Shown here in pieces: positions 16,820-25,966 of a stretch of DNA of 64,000 bases. Below the pieces are notes generated by a model. It saw nothing but the letters and a program-made list of their open reading frames with translations, was not told the DNA's origin and ran no database searches. Source of the DNA: Streptomyces sp. A 4/2 (GTDB lineage: Bacteria > Actinomycetota > Actinomycetes > Streptomycetales > Streptomycetaceae); NCBI RefSeq assembly GCF_940670765.1, contig NZ_CALNVW010000019.1, forward strand, positions 248,001 to 312,000, read 5' to 3'. The stretch's first letter is position 1, and every line of letters starts with the position of its first letter. Position numbers and translations under genes: made by a program.

Positions 16820-17705
16820 CGGTGCTTCTCCTGGAACTTCGGGTTGCAAGCAGGGGTGTTGGCGGGACTGCAATCGCCGCCGTCGTTGGGCGGGCACGCG
16901 TGGGTAGCCGCTTTGGGCACGGCGGACCGCGCTTCGGCCCACCGGGGGCCGGCCAGGACCTCACGCAGACGTGTCGTGCGTACGTTCCCCGTGGGCAGGT
17001 GCCGGGACAGGATGCAGCCGTACACATCACCGTCCGGGGACACTGCGACGCGCTCGTGGAAGCACCGCCCGCACAGCTCACTCACGTGGGGAATGGTGGC
17101 GGAATCCGATGCCGCGCGTCCAACTGCGCGTACCCGGTCCACTCGGATGTTCTGCACGCCGAGCGCCCGTAGTTGGGCTTCGGCTTCGGCGACGCGCTGC
17201 CCGTCACCGAGGTCGACCAGGCCGACACGCAGCGGGATGCCCCGGCGCAGTACCTCGGTGATGTTGGCCAGGGTGCGGGCATGGCTGCCCCTGCCTCCGG
17301 TGATCGTGTCGTGCTGCTCCGGGTCGTCGCTGTAGTAGCTGGTCGCGACACGAACACCGGCCTGGTCCAAGGCAGTCCACAGAGAGGGACGGACATGCGC
17401 GAGGTTCGAGTAGACCTCGACGACCAGACCATGCCCGAGCGCGCGGTCGACGAGGGAGACCAAGGACGGGGAGAGAGTCGGCTCACCGCCGATGAACTGG
17501 ACGGCGGGGATACCGGCAGCGGCGATGTCGTCCACGACGTCAAGCCAGTCGGCGCGAGTCATCGTGCCGTGGCCGGCCTTCGGTCCGGACAAGTGCAGCA
17601 GTGCGAGCATTCCAACTGGCAGCGGCCTGTCAGCTCGCACTCGACGGAAAGAATTCCGTCAGCGGGAGAAGTGTTCAATCCCGGACTGTCGATGGTGATG
17701 GTCAT
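16816..17705 (-). pseudogene. Radical SAM/SPASM-like enzyme split by a frameshift
   Basis: The true N-terminus begins at the ATG at 17703-17705 (AAAGG upstream): MTITIDSPGLN then LSVECELTGRCQLECSHC, containing the CxxxCxxC 4Fe-4S motif. That frame stops at 17559-17561 after 48 codons. The rest of the enzyme (SGPKAGHGTMTRADWLDVV onward, VQFIGGEPTLS, CGRCFHERVAVSPDGDVYGC, final NDGGDCSPANTPACNP) continues in another frame from about 17590 to the stop at 16816. The switch falls just after the iron-sulfur cysteines. A single missing base near 17590-17600 explains it, so this is a mutation, a sequencing error or, less likely, recoding. Without the shift the 274-residue open frame lacks the catalytic cysteines. 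Known relatives modify peptides; the methyltransferase is next in the operon. Confidence 0.82.
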
Positions 17706-17800
17706 GCCGAGCCTTTCGATGTGAGACCGGTGGGGTGCGAAGAAGCTCTTCGCTTTTCCTCCTTGGCGGTGTCTCTTCCTGATGCGTTGCGGTGGGAGAG

Positions 17801-17839
17801 CCGCCCCGGCCGGGTCTTACGGGACTCCGGCCGGGGCGG
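17801..17839. terminator. GC-rich hairpin between the DUF6415 mini-operon and the radical SAM gene
   Basis: Perfect 13-bp arms, CCGCCCCGGCCGG at 17801-17813 and its complement at 17827-17839, with a 13-base loop. It sits between the small ORF at 17897 and the radical SAM start at 17705, both on the minus strand, so it may end the upstream transcript or attenuate entry into the radical SAM genes. There is no T-tract. An AAGGAGG sequence just downstream on the minus strand is not followed by a usable start. Confidence 0.65.
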
Positions 17840-17896
17840 GTGTTGTCGGGTGCGACCCTTGAACCCGATTCGGTCGCCATGGGGTGTGGTGCTGGG

Positions 17897-17995
17897 TTAT
17901 ACGGCCAGGTCGTGTACGCGGCACATGAGGAGCGGGACAGCCAGGAGGCAGGAGAGCACTGTCAGGGCGGCGAGGCGGTTCTTCGGCTCACGCAT
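17897..17995 (-). CDS. Possible 32-residue hydrophobic peptide
   Basis: The ATG at 17993-17995 has GGAG nine bases upstream and overlaps the stop of the 187-residue gene by 8 bases. The peptide is MREPKNRLAALTVLSC followed by LLAVPLLMCRVHDLAV: a short basic start, one hydrophobic segment that could span the membrane, and two cysteines. The tight overlap continues the pattern of the two genes upstream and favours translation. No family is recognised. It could be a small membrane protein of the mini-operon; a role as precursor for the radical SAM enzyme is possible but speculative, since a strong hairpin separates them. Confidence 0.4.
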   Translation of the reverse strand: MREPKNRLAALTVLSCLLAVPLLMCRVHDLAV

Positions 17996-18551
17996 CGCTA
18001 CTCCGGATGAGCTGGTGATCGCAGGGGCAGGGCCGGGGCGCACTCGGGCGCATCCGTCTGCCCTGCAACTCCGTACTGCTGACGCCTGTGCACCCGTCAT
18101 GGCTCGTCTCGAAGAGCCGGGCGTGCATGCACGGTTCGCATGCCAGTAGGGTTCGCGGGCCGAGCACCGCGTCCAACTCCTCCTCAAGTACGGCCTTCAG
18201 CAGGTCCGCGTCGGTGAGGTAGCGCAGCGGCTCAAGCGGGACCTTCCACCACAGGCCCGGCCCCTCGGTACGTTCCACCGAAGGTACGAACACGTACGAG
18301 GCGGTACCCAGGACCGTCACGGACGACCCTGCCTGGTGCTGCCATGTATCGGCCGTGCGGGGCTTGATGAGCCAGTACAGCTTCTGTGCGTAGCCGTCCT
18401 GGATCACCGCGCCGCAGTTCTCGCCGAGTTGGTCGACGACGGTGGCTCCGATGCTGCACGGGGCACGGACGGCGTCCCAGGAGCGTCCGGCGGCCACCAG
18501 CTCGCCCACGGTTCCCTGCGGAGGCTTCCACGGTGCGACGCAGTCACTCAC
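17988..18551 (-). CDS. Hypothetical protein of the DUF6415 mini-operon
   Basis: 187 residues starting at a GTG that overlaps the upstream DUF6415 stop by 8 bases. The protein has a compact first two thirds (VGELVAAGRSWDAVRAPCSIG, YWLIKPRTADTW, GTASYVFVPSVERTEGPGLWW) and a Cys-containing tail (LLACEPCMHARL, CPCDHQ) that might hold a metal. I know similar proteins only as uncharacterised streptomycete families found beside XRE regulators; some annotations compare them with primase/polymerase-associated proteins. Its 3' end encloses the start of the small ORF at 17897. Function unknown. Confidence 0.75.
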   Translation of the reverse strand: MSDCVAPWKPPQGTVGELVAAGRSWDAVRAPCSIGATVVDQLGENCGAVIQDGYAQKLYWLIKPRTADTWQHQAGSSVTVLGTASYVFVPSVERTEGPGLWWKVPLEPLRYLTDADLLKAVLEEELDAVLGPRTLLACEPCMHARLFETSHDGCTGVSSTELQGRRMRPSAPRPCPCDHQLIRSSDA

Positions 18552-18957
18552 CGCACGCCTCCAGGTTCTCCAGGTGCGTGCACAGGGCCAGCACCGACCG
18601 GGACAGGCGCTGGGCCTCCGCGAGCAGCACGGGTGCGCGGTGCCCGGTGGTGTGGTTCAGGCGGCGACGGGCCTCACCGATTCCGGCCTGCGCGGCGGCC
18701 CGCCATACGTCGTCCACGGGACGTCCGGCGGCCAGTGCGCGGACCTCGGGGATGAGCAGGGCGAGGAATCCGCGCAGCATCATGACCAGGGTGAGGAGAT
18801 CATCCGTCGAGGGCGCCTCTTCCAGGGCGAGAAGCCGATCCGCTACGGCCCGCATCGTTTCGAGATCCACGGGCCTGGGATCCTCTGCCTCTGACCACTG
18901 TGAGCCGGTGGCGACTGGCCCCTCGATGGTTTGTTGCGTGTCGGTAGTCGTTTGCAC
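18544..18957 (-). CDS. DUF6415-family protein
   Basis: 137 residues from a GTG at 18955-18957 with CGGAGG just upstream. All-helical: LRGFLALLIPEVRALAAGRP, GEARRRLN and LLAEAQRLSRSVLALCTHLENL match my memory of the DUF6415 family, annotated as natural-product-biosynthesis associated but without known biochemistry. It is the first gene of a three-gene unit with 8-bp overlaps and is divergent from the XRE/TPR regulator at 19114, with a 156-bp shared intergenic region, so the regulator probably controls it. Confidence 0.75.
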   Translation of the reverse strand: MQTTTDTQQTIEGPVATGSQWSEAEDPRPVDLETMRAVADRLLALEEAPSTDDLLTLVMMLRGFLALLIPEVRALAAGRPVDDVWRAAAQAGIGEARRRLNHTTGHRAPVLLAEAQRLSRSVLALCTHLENLEACGE

Positions 18958-19113
18958 GGTGCCTCCGGTCGTCGGCGTCTTCCCTTCGGGTATCCAGATT
19001 CGGTCTGGGGGATCAATATGCCTATGACCAGCGGGTGTTACCGACTCGGCAATGCACTCGTTTCTCTATCGATACGCTATCCATCCCCCATAAGATCGCC
19101 TCGGAGTCGACCT

Positions 19114-20562
19114 ATGGACGTCATCTCGCCTGGCCCGCTTGCTCTGGAAGTCCTTGAACGTGAGGAAGTCGGGCGAGCTCTCGCAGAGCACGACTTCGCC
19201 ACGGCGTTCGCCCTGTTCAAAAAGTGGGGCGGACTGTCGCAGAACAAGATCGCGTCGGCGTGTCAGCTCACGCCCGGCAAGGTCTCGAACATCATTAGCG
19301 GGCAGCAACAGGTCACTGCATTCACGGTGATTTGTCGTATCTCCGACGGGCTTTGTATCCCCGGCCCCATGCTCGGTCTCGCTCGTCGGCCGTGGGAGGC
19401 GAAACCCGACGAGCAACAGCAGGCCGTAGAGCCGGAGAGACGTACGCCGACAGGAGAGACCCCGTGGAACCCCGACCGCACGGTTGAGCTTGCGGCAGAC
19501 GTGACCAGGAGTGATCTCGTGATGGATCGGCGCGCGGCAACTCGCGCACTTGCAGGGGCAGCCGTGACCGGATCCGGGCTGCTCAACTCGCTCGAAGGCT
19601 GGATGCAGCCAGCTGCAGCTGTCGTACCACGATTGCGCCGAGGTCGACTTGGCGAGAATGACATAGAGCAACTGGAACGCACCACGCGTCATTTCCGGTC
19701 ATGGGACCACCAGTACGGCGGAGGATTGCGACGCAAAGCAGTGGTTGGACAGCTGAATGAAGTTGCGTCGAATCTCGAAGAGCAGCAGCGGCCGGATGTC
19801 GAACGCCGCCTCTATCGGGTGATGGCGCAGCTTTCGGGAACTGCCGCGACGATGGCTTGGGACTTGGGGCAGCAGCGGCAGGCACAGCAGTACTACGTGC
19901 TTGCCTTGCGGTCTGCGCACGCTGGCGGCGACACCGTATTCGGGGCGAATGTGCTTGCCGGCATGGCACGGCAGATGTTGTATCGCGATCGGCCGCAGGA
20001 TGCCCTCGATCTTGTGCGACTTGCGCAGGACGGGGCACGACATGAGCTTGGTCCGCGGGTACGTGCCATGCTCCATACCCGCGAGGCATGGTGCTACGCG
20101 GCGCAGGGGCGCCCTGGAGCATTCCATCGGGCAACGGGACAGGCTGTCGATGCACTCGCTGACGCTGACGACGGTGAAGAGCCCTACTGGATCCACTACT
20201 TCGATCGTGCAGAGCTCGCGGGTGTGACGGGCGGAAGGCTGCTCGACATGGCACGCACGGACCCCCGGGCACATGCGGAGACAGCTGCCGCAGAGATCAG
20301 GCAGGCGCTCGCTGCACGTGGTGTCGAGGCCAGCCGGTCACACGCGCTCGACTGGATCGGGCTTGCTGAGTGCTCGTTTCTCGCAGGGGATGTGTCAGAT
20401 GCGGCTGACTACACGTACCGCGCTGTCGAGGCAGCCTCGCTCACCCGTTCCGGTCGGGTGCGTAGAAAACTCGGCTCGCTCTATCCCTATACCGTGGGCC
20501 GTAGTTCGTCGCCGTCGGTGCGAGGGGCGCGCGATAGTATCCGCGATCTGCTGGCGAGCTGA
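19114..20562 (+). CDS. XRE-family regulator with C-terminal TPR-like domain
   Basis: 482 residues; the ATG at 19114 is preceded by CGGAG. Residues about 25-85 form a helix-turn-helix (WGGLSQNKIASACQLTPGKV, SNIISG). A linker with ATRALAGAAVTGSGL follows, then a helical repeat region from about residue 180 (LYRVMAQLSGTAATMAWDLG, ALRSAHAGGD, MLHTREAWCYAAQGRP) as in Streptomyces regulators that sense ligands through TPR-like domains. It is divergent from the DUF6415 genes and 13 bases ahead of the SLOG-like gene, so it likely regulates both flanks. The open frame begins at 18931, but the extension has poor codon bias and no binding site. Confidence 0.88.
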   Translation: MDVISPGPLALEVLEREEVGRALAEHDFATAFALFKKWGGLSQNKIASACQLTPGKVSNIISGQQQVTAFTVICRISDGLCIPGPMLGLARRPWEAKPDEQQQAVEPERRTPTGETPWNPDRTVELAADVTRSDLVMDRRAATRALAGAAVTGSGLLNSLEGWMQPAAAVVPRLRRGRLGENDIEQLERTTRHFRSWDHQYGGGLRRKAVVGQLNEVASNLEEQQRPDVERRLYRVMAQLSGTAATMAWDLGQQRQAQQYYVLALRSAHAGGDTVFGANVLAGMARQMLYRDRPQDALDLVRLAQDGARHELGPRVRAMLHTREAWCYAAQGRPGAFHRATGQAVDALADADDGEEPYWIHYFDRAELAGVTGGRLLDMARTDPRAHAETAAAEIRQALAARGVEASRSHALDWIGLAECSFLAGDVSDAADYTYRAVEAASLTRSGRVRRKLGSLYPYTVGRSSSPSVRGARDSIRDLLAS

Positions 20563-20575
20563 TCGGAGAGTGCAC

Positions 20576-21064
20576 GTGACAACCACCCTTGCCGTCACTG
20601 GGCATATGGACATCACAGCCGAAAGTGTCCCGCTCGTGCGTAACGCGCTTCGTGAGGTGCTGGAGTCGCATGCTGACCGGCTGGTCGGGGTGTCGTGCAT
20701 CGCTGCCGGAGCCGACAGCTTGTTCGCCGAGATGGTGATCGAGGTCGGCGGTCGGCTCGTGGCGGTGATTCCGTCGAGGAACTACCGGGCGACCAAGGTG
20801 CACGGCGAGCACGCCCAGGTATTCGATCGTCTGGTCGGGGCTGCCGCCGAAGTCGTTGTGCTGCCCTACGACACTGCGGACCGGAAGGCGTACGAGGCTG
20901 CGAACTCCGTCCTTCTGGAGCGCGCCGATCGGCTCGTCGCCGTGTGGGACGGAATGCCCCCGTCGGGCAAGGGCGGAGGCACCGCCGACACGGTGCTCGA
21001 AGCGCGCAAGGCCGGACTCGCCGTCGATGTGGTCTGGCCCACGGGTGCCGCACGGCGAGGCTGA
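20576..21064 (+). CDS. SLOG-superfamily-like Rossmann protein
   Basis: 162 residues from the GTG at 20576, with GGAGAG upstream. The fold is read from TLAVTGHMDI (first strand and loop), GVSCIAAGADSLFAEMV, LVAVIPSRNY, then RADRLVAVWDGMPPSGKGGG and TADTV, the glycine-rich loop seen in LOG/DprA-like nucleotide or ligand binders. Relatives serve as nucleotide-ligand sensors or phosphoribohydrolases, but the LOG catalytic motif is not recognised here. Thirteen bases after the XRE regulator, hence the same transcript; a role in signalling to or from that regulator is inference. Confidence 0.72.
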   Translation: MTTTLAVTGHMDITAESVPLVRNALREVLESHADRLVGVSCIAAGADSLFAEMVIEVGGRLVAVIPSRNYRATKVHGEHAQVFDRLVGAAAEVVVLPYDTADRKAYEAANSVLLERADRLVAVWDGMPPSGKGGGTADTVLEARKAGLAVDVVWPTGAARRG

Positions 21065-21082
21065 GGTTCCCCACCGCACGCG

Positions 21083-21118
21083 AAGTAGCCCCCTACCGCG
21101 CGAGGTAGGGGGCTACTT
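21083..21118. terminator. Bidirectional terminator between the SLOG-like gene and serC
   Basis: Perfect 15-bp arms (AAGTAGCCCCCTACC and its complement) with a 6-base loop, between two convergent genes. It ends in TT on both strands. Confidence 0.92.
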
Positions 21119-21153
21119 GGGAGGACAGGGTGTCGGCGAGAGGCCCCGAGGCC

Positions 21154-22395
<1,242 letters not shown>

Positions 22396-23637
22396 TCAGC
22401 CGCCGAGCTTCACCGGCAGTTCGTACAGGTCGTTCTGGGTGACGACCGGCTTGTTGCGCAGTTCCGTCGCGGGAACCGCCAGCCGCAGTTCGGGGAAGCG
22501 GTCGAACAGTGCGGGCAGCGCGACACCGGCCTCCAGGCGGGACAGCGCGGCGCCGGGGCAGACGTGCGGGCCGTGGCCGAAGGAGATGTGCCGGTTGGGG
22601 GTGCGGGTGACGTCGAAGTCACCGGCCGTCGGTCCGTGCGCCTCCTCGTCGCGGCCGATCGCGCCGAACGAGACGATCAGGCCCTCGCCCTTGGGCAGGA
22701 CCGCGTCGCCGACCTCGATGTCCTCGGCGGCGAAACGGATCAGGACGTGCGAGGTCGGGGTGGACCAGCGCAGCGTCTCCTCGATGACGTTCTCCCACGG
22801 CACCTCGCCGCCGAGCACCAGCTTGCGCTGCTCGGGGTGGGCCTGCAGGGCGACCACCGCGTTCACGATCAGGCTGATCGTCGTCTCGTGCCCGGCCGCG
22901 ATCATCAGCTGGAGGGTGTTGGTGATCTCCTCCGTGGTGAGCTGGTCACCGTCCTCCGAGGCCGCGATCAGCGCACTGGTCAGGTCGTCGCCCGGGTTCT
23001 CCCGCTTCGAATCGACGATCTTGGCGAAGAGCGTGCCGAGGTCCGCCATCATCTGCGGGACCTCCTCCGGCGGCGTCTGCGTCGAGAAGAACTTCTCGAA
23101 GAGGGTCTTCAGCCGCGGGTGGTCCGCCGCGTCCACGCCCATCAGTTCGCTGACCACGTTCATCGGCAGCGGGTACGCGAACTCCGCCTTCAGGTCGACG
23201 GTCTCGCCGGCGGGGATCTCGGCCAGCCGGTCCAGCATGCCGGTGGTGAGCTTCTCGATGCCCGCGCGCAGCCGCTCCACCCGGCGTACGGTCAGCGCCT
23301 GCGCGACCAGCGTACGGAGCCTGCGGTGCTCGCTGCCGTCGACCGTCAGCATCGAACGGCCCGGGTTGGCCAGCCCGATCAGCGGCCAGTCCAGCGGGAT
23401 CTCGCCGCGCTGCCAGGCACCCCACACGTTGATGTCCTTCACCAGCCGGGCATCGGTGAGGAGTTGCCTGGCCTCCGCGTGACGCGTCACCGCGTAACAG
23501 GCCACCCCGCCGGGCAGCACGACCCTGGCGAGCGGGCCCGCCGCGCGCAGGGCGGCGCTCTCCCCGTCCAGGTCCTGGACGAACGGGTCCAGGGCGATGC
23601 TCTCGGTGGGTGTTCCGTGGTCGACCGGGCAGGTCAT
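22396..23637 (-). CDS. Conservon-associated cytochrome P450, CYP154-like
   Basis: 413 residues. Canonical P450 motifs are all present: I-helix AGHETT, K-helix EETLRW (EXXR), and heme loop FGHGPHVCPG with the axial cysteine. The N-terminal pattern (LDPFVQDLDGESAALRAAGP, VTRHAEARQLL) is that of the CYP154/CYP107 families common in Streptomyces conservons. It is the last gene of a six-gene minus-strand operon, 49 bases after the CYP157-like gene. CYP154/CYP157 pairs at conservon ends are an established arrangement. Substrate unknown. Confidence 0.92.
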   Translation of the reverse strand: MTCPVDHGTPTESIALDPFVQDLDGESAALRAAGPLARVVLPGGVACYAVTRHAEARQLLTDARLVKDINVWGAWQRGEIPLDWPLIGLANPGRSMLTVDGSEHRRLRTLVAQALTVRRVERLRAGIEKLTTGMLDRLAEIPAGETVDLKAEFAYPLPMNVVSELMGVDAADHPRLKTLFEKFFSTQTPPEEVPQMMADLGTLFAKIVDSKRENPGDDLTSALIAASEDGDQLTTEEITNTLQLMIAAGHETTISLIVNAVVALQAHPEQRKLVLGGEVPWENVIEETLRWSTPTSHVLIRFAAEDIEVGDAVLPKGEGLIVSFGAIGRDEEAHGPTAGDFDVTRTPNRHISFGHGPHVCPGAALSRLEAGVALPALFDRFPELRLAVPATELRNKPVVTQNDLYELPVKLGG

Positions 23638-23686
23638 CTGTGGCTCCTGGGTCTTTCGTTGGGGCCGGGCCGGGACGGTCTTCGCG

Positions 23687-24901
23687 TCACAGCGCCGGTA
23701 CCGGGGTGAAGGTGACGGGCAGGGTGGACAGACCGCGCAGCCACGGCGAGGGGCGCCGCGTGAGGCTCTCCTCGGGTGCCGCGAGGTCGACGTCGGGGAG
23801 GCGGTCGAGGATGACCTCGATGCCCGTACGCGCGATGACCTCCGCGATCTCCTGGGCCGGGAACGGGCAGCGGTGCTCGCCGTGGCCGAAGGAGAAGAAG
23901 GCGTTGTTGCCCCCGGTGAGGGCCGAACCGTCGGTGCGTACCTGCGGATCGGCGTTGGCGGCGGCGATGCCGAGCAGCAGCATGTCGCCGGACTGGATGT
24001 GCCGACCGCCGAGCGTGGTGTCGCGGGAGGCCCAGCGGCCCGCGACGTTCTGGGTGGGGGTGTCCTCCCAGAGGACCTCGTTCATGGCCTCGGCGACGCT
24101 GTGCCGGCCGCCGGACAGCGACGCGGCGAACCGGTCGTCGGTCAGCATCAGCCGCAGCGAGTTGCCGATCCAGTCGGCGGTGGGCTGGTGGCCCGCGGCC
24201 ATCATGACCATCAGGTCCTGGGCGATCTCCTCGGCGGTGAAGCCCGCGTTGTTGCCCAGCATGTGCGAGGCGACGTCCTCGGCGGGCTGCTCCTGCCGCG
24301 AGATGAGCAGGTTCACCATCGACTGCGCGAGGTGCTGCTGCCCGGCGAGGGCGTGCTCCCGGCCGTCGATCATGTCGTTCAACGCCTTGACCAGGGCCGG
24401 GCCCTCGTCGTCCGTGAAGCCGTAGATCCGGGCGAGCACCCGGACCGGCAGCATCATCGCGTACCGGCCGATGATCTCCGTCTCTCCGGCGCCGCAGAAG
24501 GAGTTGACCAGTTCGTCGGCGAACTGCTCGGAGATCCGGCGCAGTTCGAACGGGTCGACCGACTCCAGCGCGTCGCCGATCATCGCGGCGCGCTCGCGGT
24601 GCCGCTCGCCCACGGTGTAGAGGATCGACGGCTGCTTACGGCCGATCATCGGCAGCAGCGGCCAGTCGTCGGGGATGCGGTCCCACTGGCTCCACAGGTC
24701 GGAGTCCCGGCTGAAGAGCACCGGGTCGGCGGTGACCTGGTGCAGCTCGCGGTAGTCGAGCACCAGCCAGGCCGGTACGTCGCCGTCGAGGATCACCGGC
24801 GCGACCGGGCCGTGGTCGCGGCGCATCTCCCGGTAGAGCTGGGTGGGATCCGTCTGGAAACGCGGGCCGCTCAGCGGGGTGGGCGGGGTTTCGGTGGTCA
24901 T
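23687..24901 (-). CDS. Conservon-associated P450 lacking EXXR, CYP157-like
   Basis: 404 residues, overlapping the GTPase stop by 4 bases. The heme loop is FSFGHGEHRCPFP and the I-helix is AGHQPTAD, so the usual Thr follows a Gln-Pro. At the K-helix the sequence is NEVLWEDTP: the Arg of EXXR is replaced by Trp. The CYP157 family is known for dropping this otherwise near-universal motif, so this is a family trait rather than damage. Whether it is catalytically active, or a binding partner of the neighbouring P450, cannot be read from sequence. Confidence 0.9.
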   Translation of the reverse strand: MTTETPPTPLSGPRFQTDPTQLYREMRRDHGPVAPVILDGDVPAWLVLDYRELHQVTADPVLFSRDSDLWSQWDRIPDDWPLLPMIGRKQPSILYTVGERHRERAAMIGDALESVDPFELRRISEQFADELVNSFCGAGETEIIGRYAMMLPVRVLARIYGFTDDEGPALVKALNDMIDGREHALAGQQHLAQSMVNLLISRQEQPAEDVASHMLGNNAGFTAEEIAQDLMVMMAAGHQPTADWIGNSLRLMLTDDRFAASLSGGRHSVAEAMNEVLWEDTPTQNVAGRWASRDTTLGGRHIQSGDMLLLGIAAANADPQVRTDGSALTGGNNAFFSFGHGEHRCPFPAQEIAEVIARTGIEVILDRLPDVDLAAPEESLTRRPSPWLRGLSTLPVTFTPVPAL

Positions 24902-25611
24902 GTGGTGCTCGGCTCCCGGGCGGAGGACGCGGCAGATGCGGAGGATGACGTGGCAGATGCGGAGGACGCGGCAGAGGAGGCGGACGCGTCGGACGTGGTG
25001 GCTGTGTCGGACGTGGCGGAAGCGGCGGACGCGGTGGACAGGGCGTGGAGGTGCTGGAGGAGCGTGATCAGTACGTACTTGCTCGACGTACGGTCCCGCG
25101 CGTCGCAGTCGATCAGCGGGATCTCCGGGGAGAGGTCCAGCGCCTCCCTGAGCTGCTCCAGGGAGTGCACCGGGCCGCCGAAGTCGTTGCAGGCGACGAT
25201 GAACGGGGTGCCGTGGTGCTCCAGGCGGTCGATCGCGTACCAGGAGTCGGCGAGCCTGCGGGTGTCGACGAGGACGACCGCGCCGAGCGTGCCGGAGAAC
25301 AGCCGGTCCCAGAGGAACCAGAAGCGCTCCTGGCCCGGTGCGCCGAAGAGGTACAGGATCGTGCGCTCGTCGATGGTGATGCGGCCGAAGTCGAAGGCGA
25401 CGGTGGTGGAGGTCTTGGCCTGCACACCGCTGAGATCGTCGACGGCCGCCCCCGCCTGCGTCATCGTCTCCTCGGTGTTCAGCGGACGGATCTCGCTGAC
25501 GGACCTGACCATGGTGGTCTTCCCTGCGCCGAACCCGCCGACGATGACGATCTTGAGACCGTTGTCGGCGGTGCCGGCCAGGGCGTTCGGGTTAGAGGTT
25601 GCGGAGTCCAA
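24898..25611 (-). CDS. Conservon GTP-binding protein (CvnD type)
   Basis: 237 residues. P-loop GGFGAGKTT near residue 25, G3-like GAPGQERF near 93 and CNDFGG in place of NKxD mark the MglA/Cvn-type small GTPase family. It overlaps DUF742 by 20 bases and the next P450 by 4. With the sensor, roadblock and DUF742 proteins it forms a membrane-associated complex analogous to a G-protein-coupled switch; this is established for conservons. Unusual: the last ~48 residues are an Ala/Ser/Thr low-complexity tail encoded by GC-rich repeats (about 24905-25040). Confidence 0.92.
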   Translation of the reverse strand: MDSATSNPNALAGTADNGLKIVIVGGFGAGKTTMVRSVSEIRPLNTEETMTQAGAAVDDLSGVQAKTSTTVAFDFGRITIDERTILYLFGAPGQERFWFLWDRLFSGTLGAVVLVDTRRLADSWYAIDRLEHHGTPFIVACNDFGGPVHSLEQLREALDLSPEIPLIDCDARDRTSSKYVLITLLQHLHALSTASAASATSDTATTSDASASSAASSASATSSSASAASSAREPSTT

Positions 25612-25966
25612 CGAGCACCTGCTCCAGGATGTGAGGGTCGGGAAGGCTGTCGGCGCCGCGTGCCGTGCGCGGATGGCGGGCGCTGATCCGGCCGGTGTCG
25701 AGCAGGTCGCAGAGCAGGATCCGGGTGATGGACACGGGCAGCTTCAGCTCCGCCGCGATCTCGACGACGGCCGTGGGACGGCCGCACATCCGCAGGATCG
25801 AGACGTGCTCGGACTGCATGCCCGGCGTCGGGTCGCACTCGCTGACCACCAGGGTCACCAGGTCGAACACGGTGGCGTCCGACCTGGTGCGCCCGCCGGT
25901 GACGGTGTAGAGGCGGTCCGGGTCGTCGTCGCGTCCCGGCCTGGCCCTGCTCAACGGGGGGTTCAT
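25592..25966 (-). CDS. Conservon DUF742 protein (CvnC type)
   Basis: 124 residues with the DUF742 hallmarks RLYTVTGGRTR, MQSEHVSILRMC, PTAVVEIAAELKLPVSITRI and LLCDLLDTG. The middle is a winged-helix-like fold. It overlaps the roadblock gene by 4 bases and the GTPase by 20, as in other conservons, and is thought to link sensor and GTPase. Confidence 0.93.
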   Translation of the reverse strand: MNPPLSRARPGRDDDPDRLYTVTGGRTRSDATVFDLVTLVVSECDPTPGMQSEHVSILRMCGRPTAVVEIAAELKLPVSITRILLCDLLDTGRISARHPRTARGADSLPDPHILEQVLVGLRNL

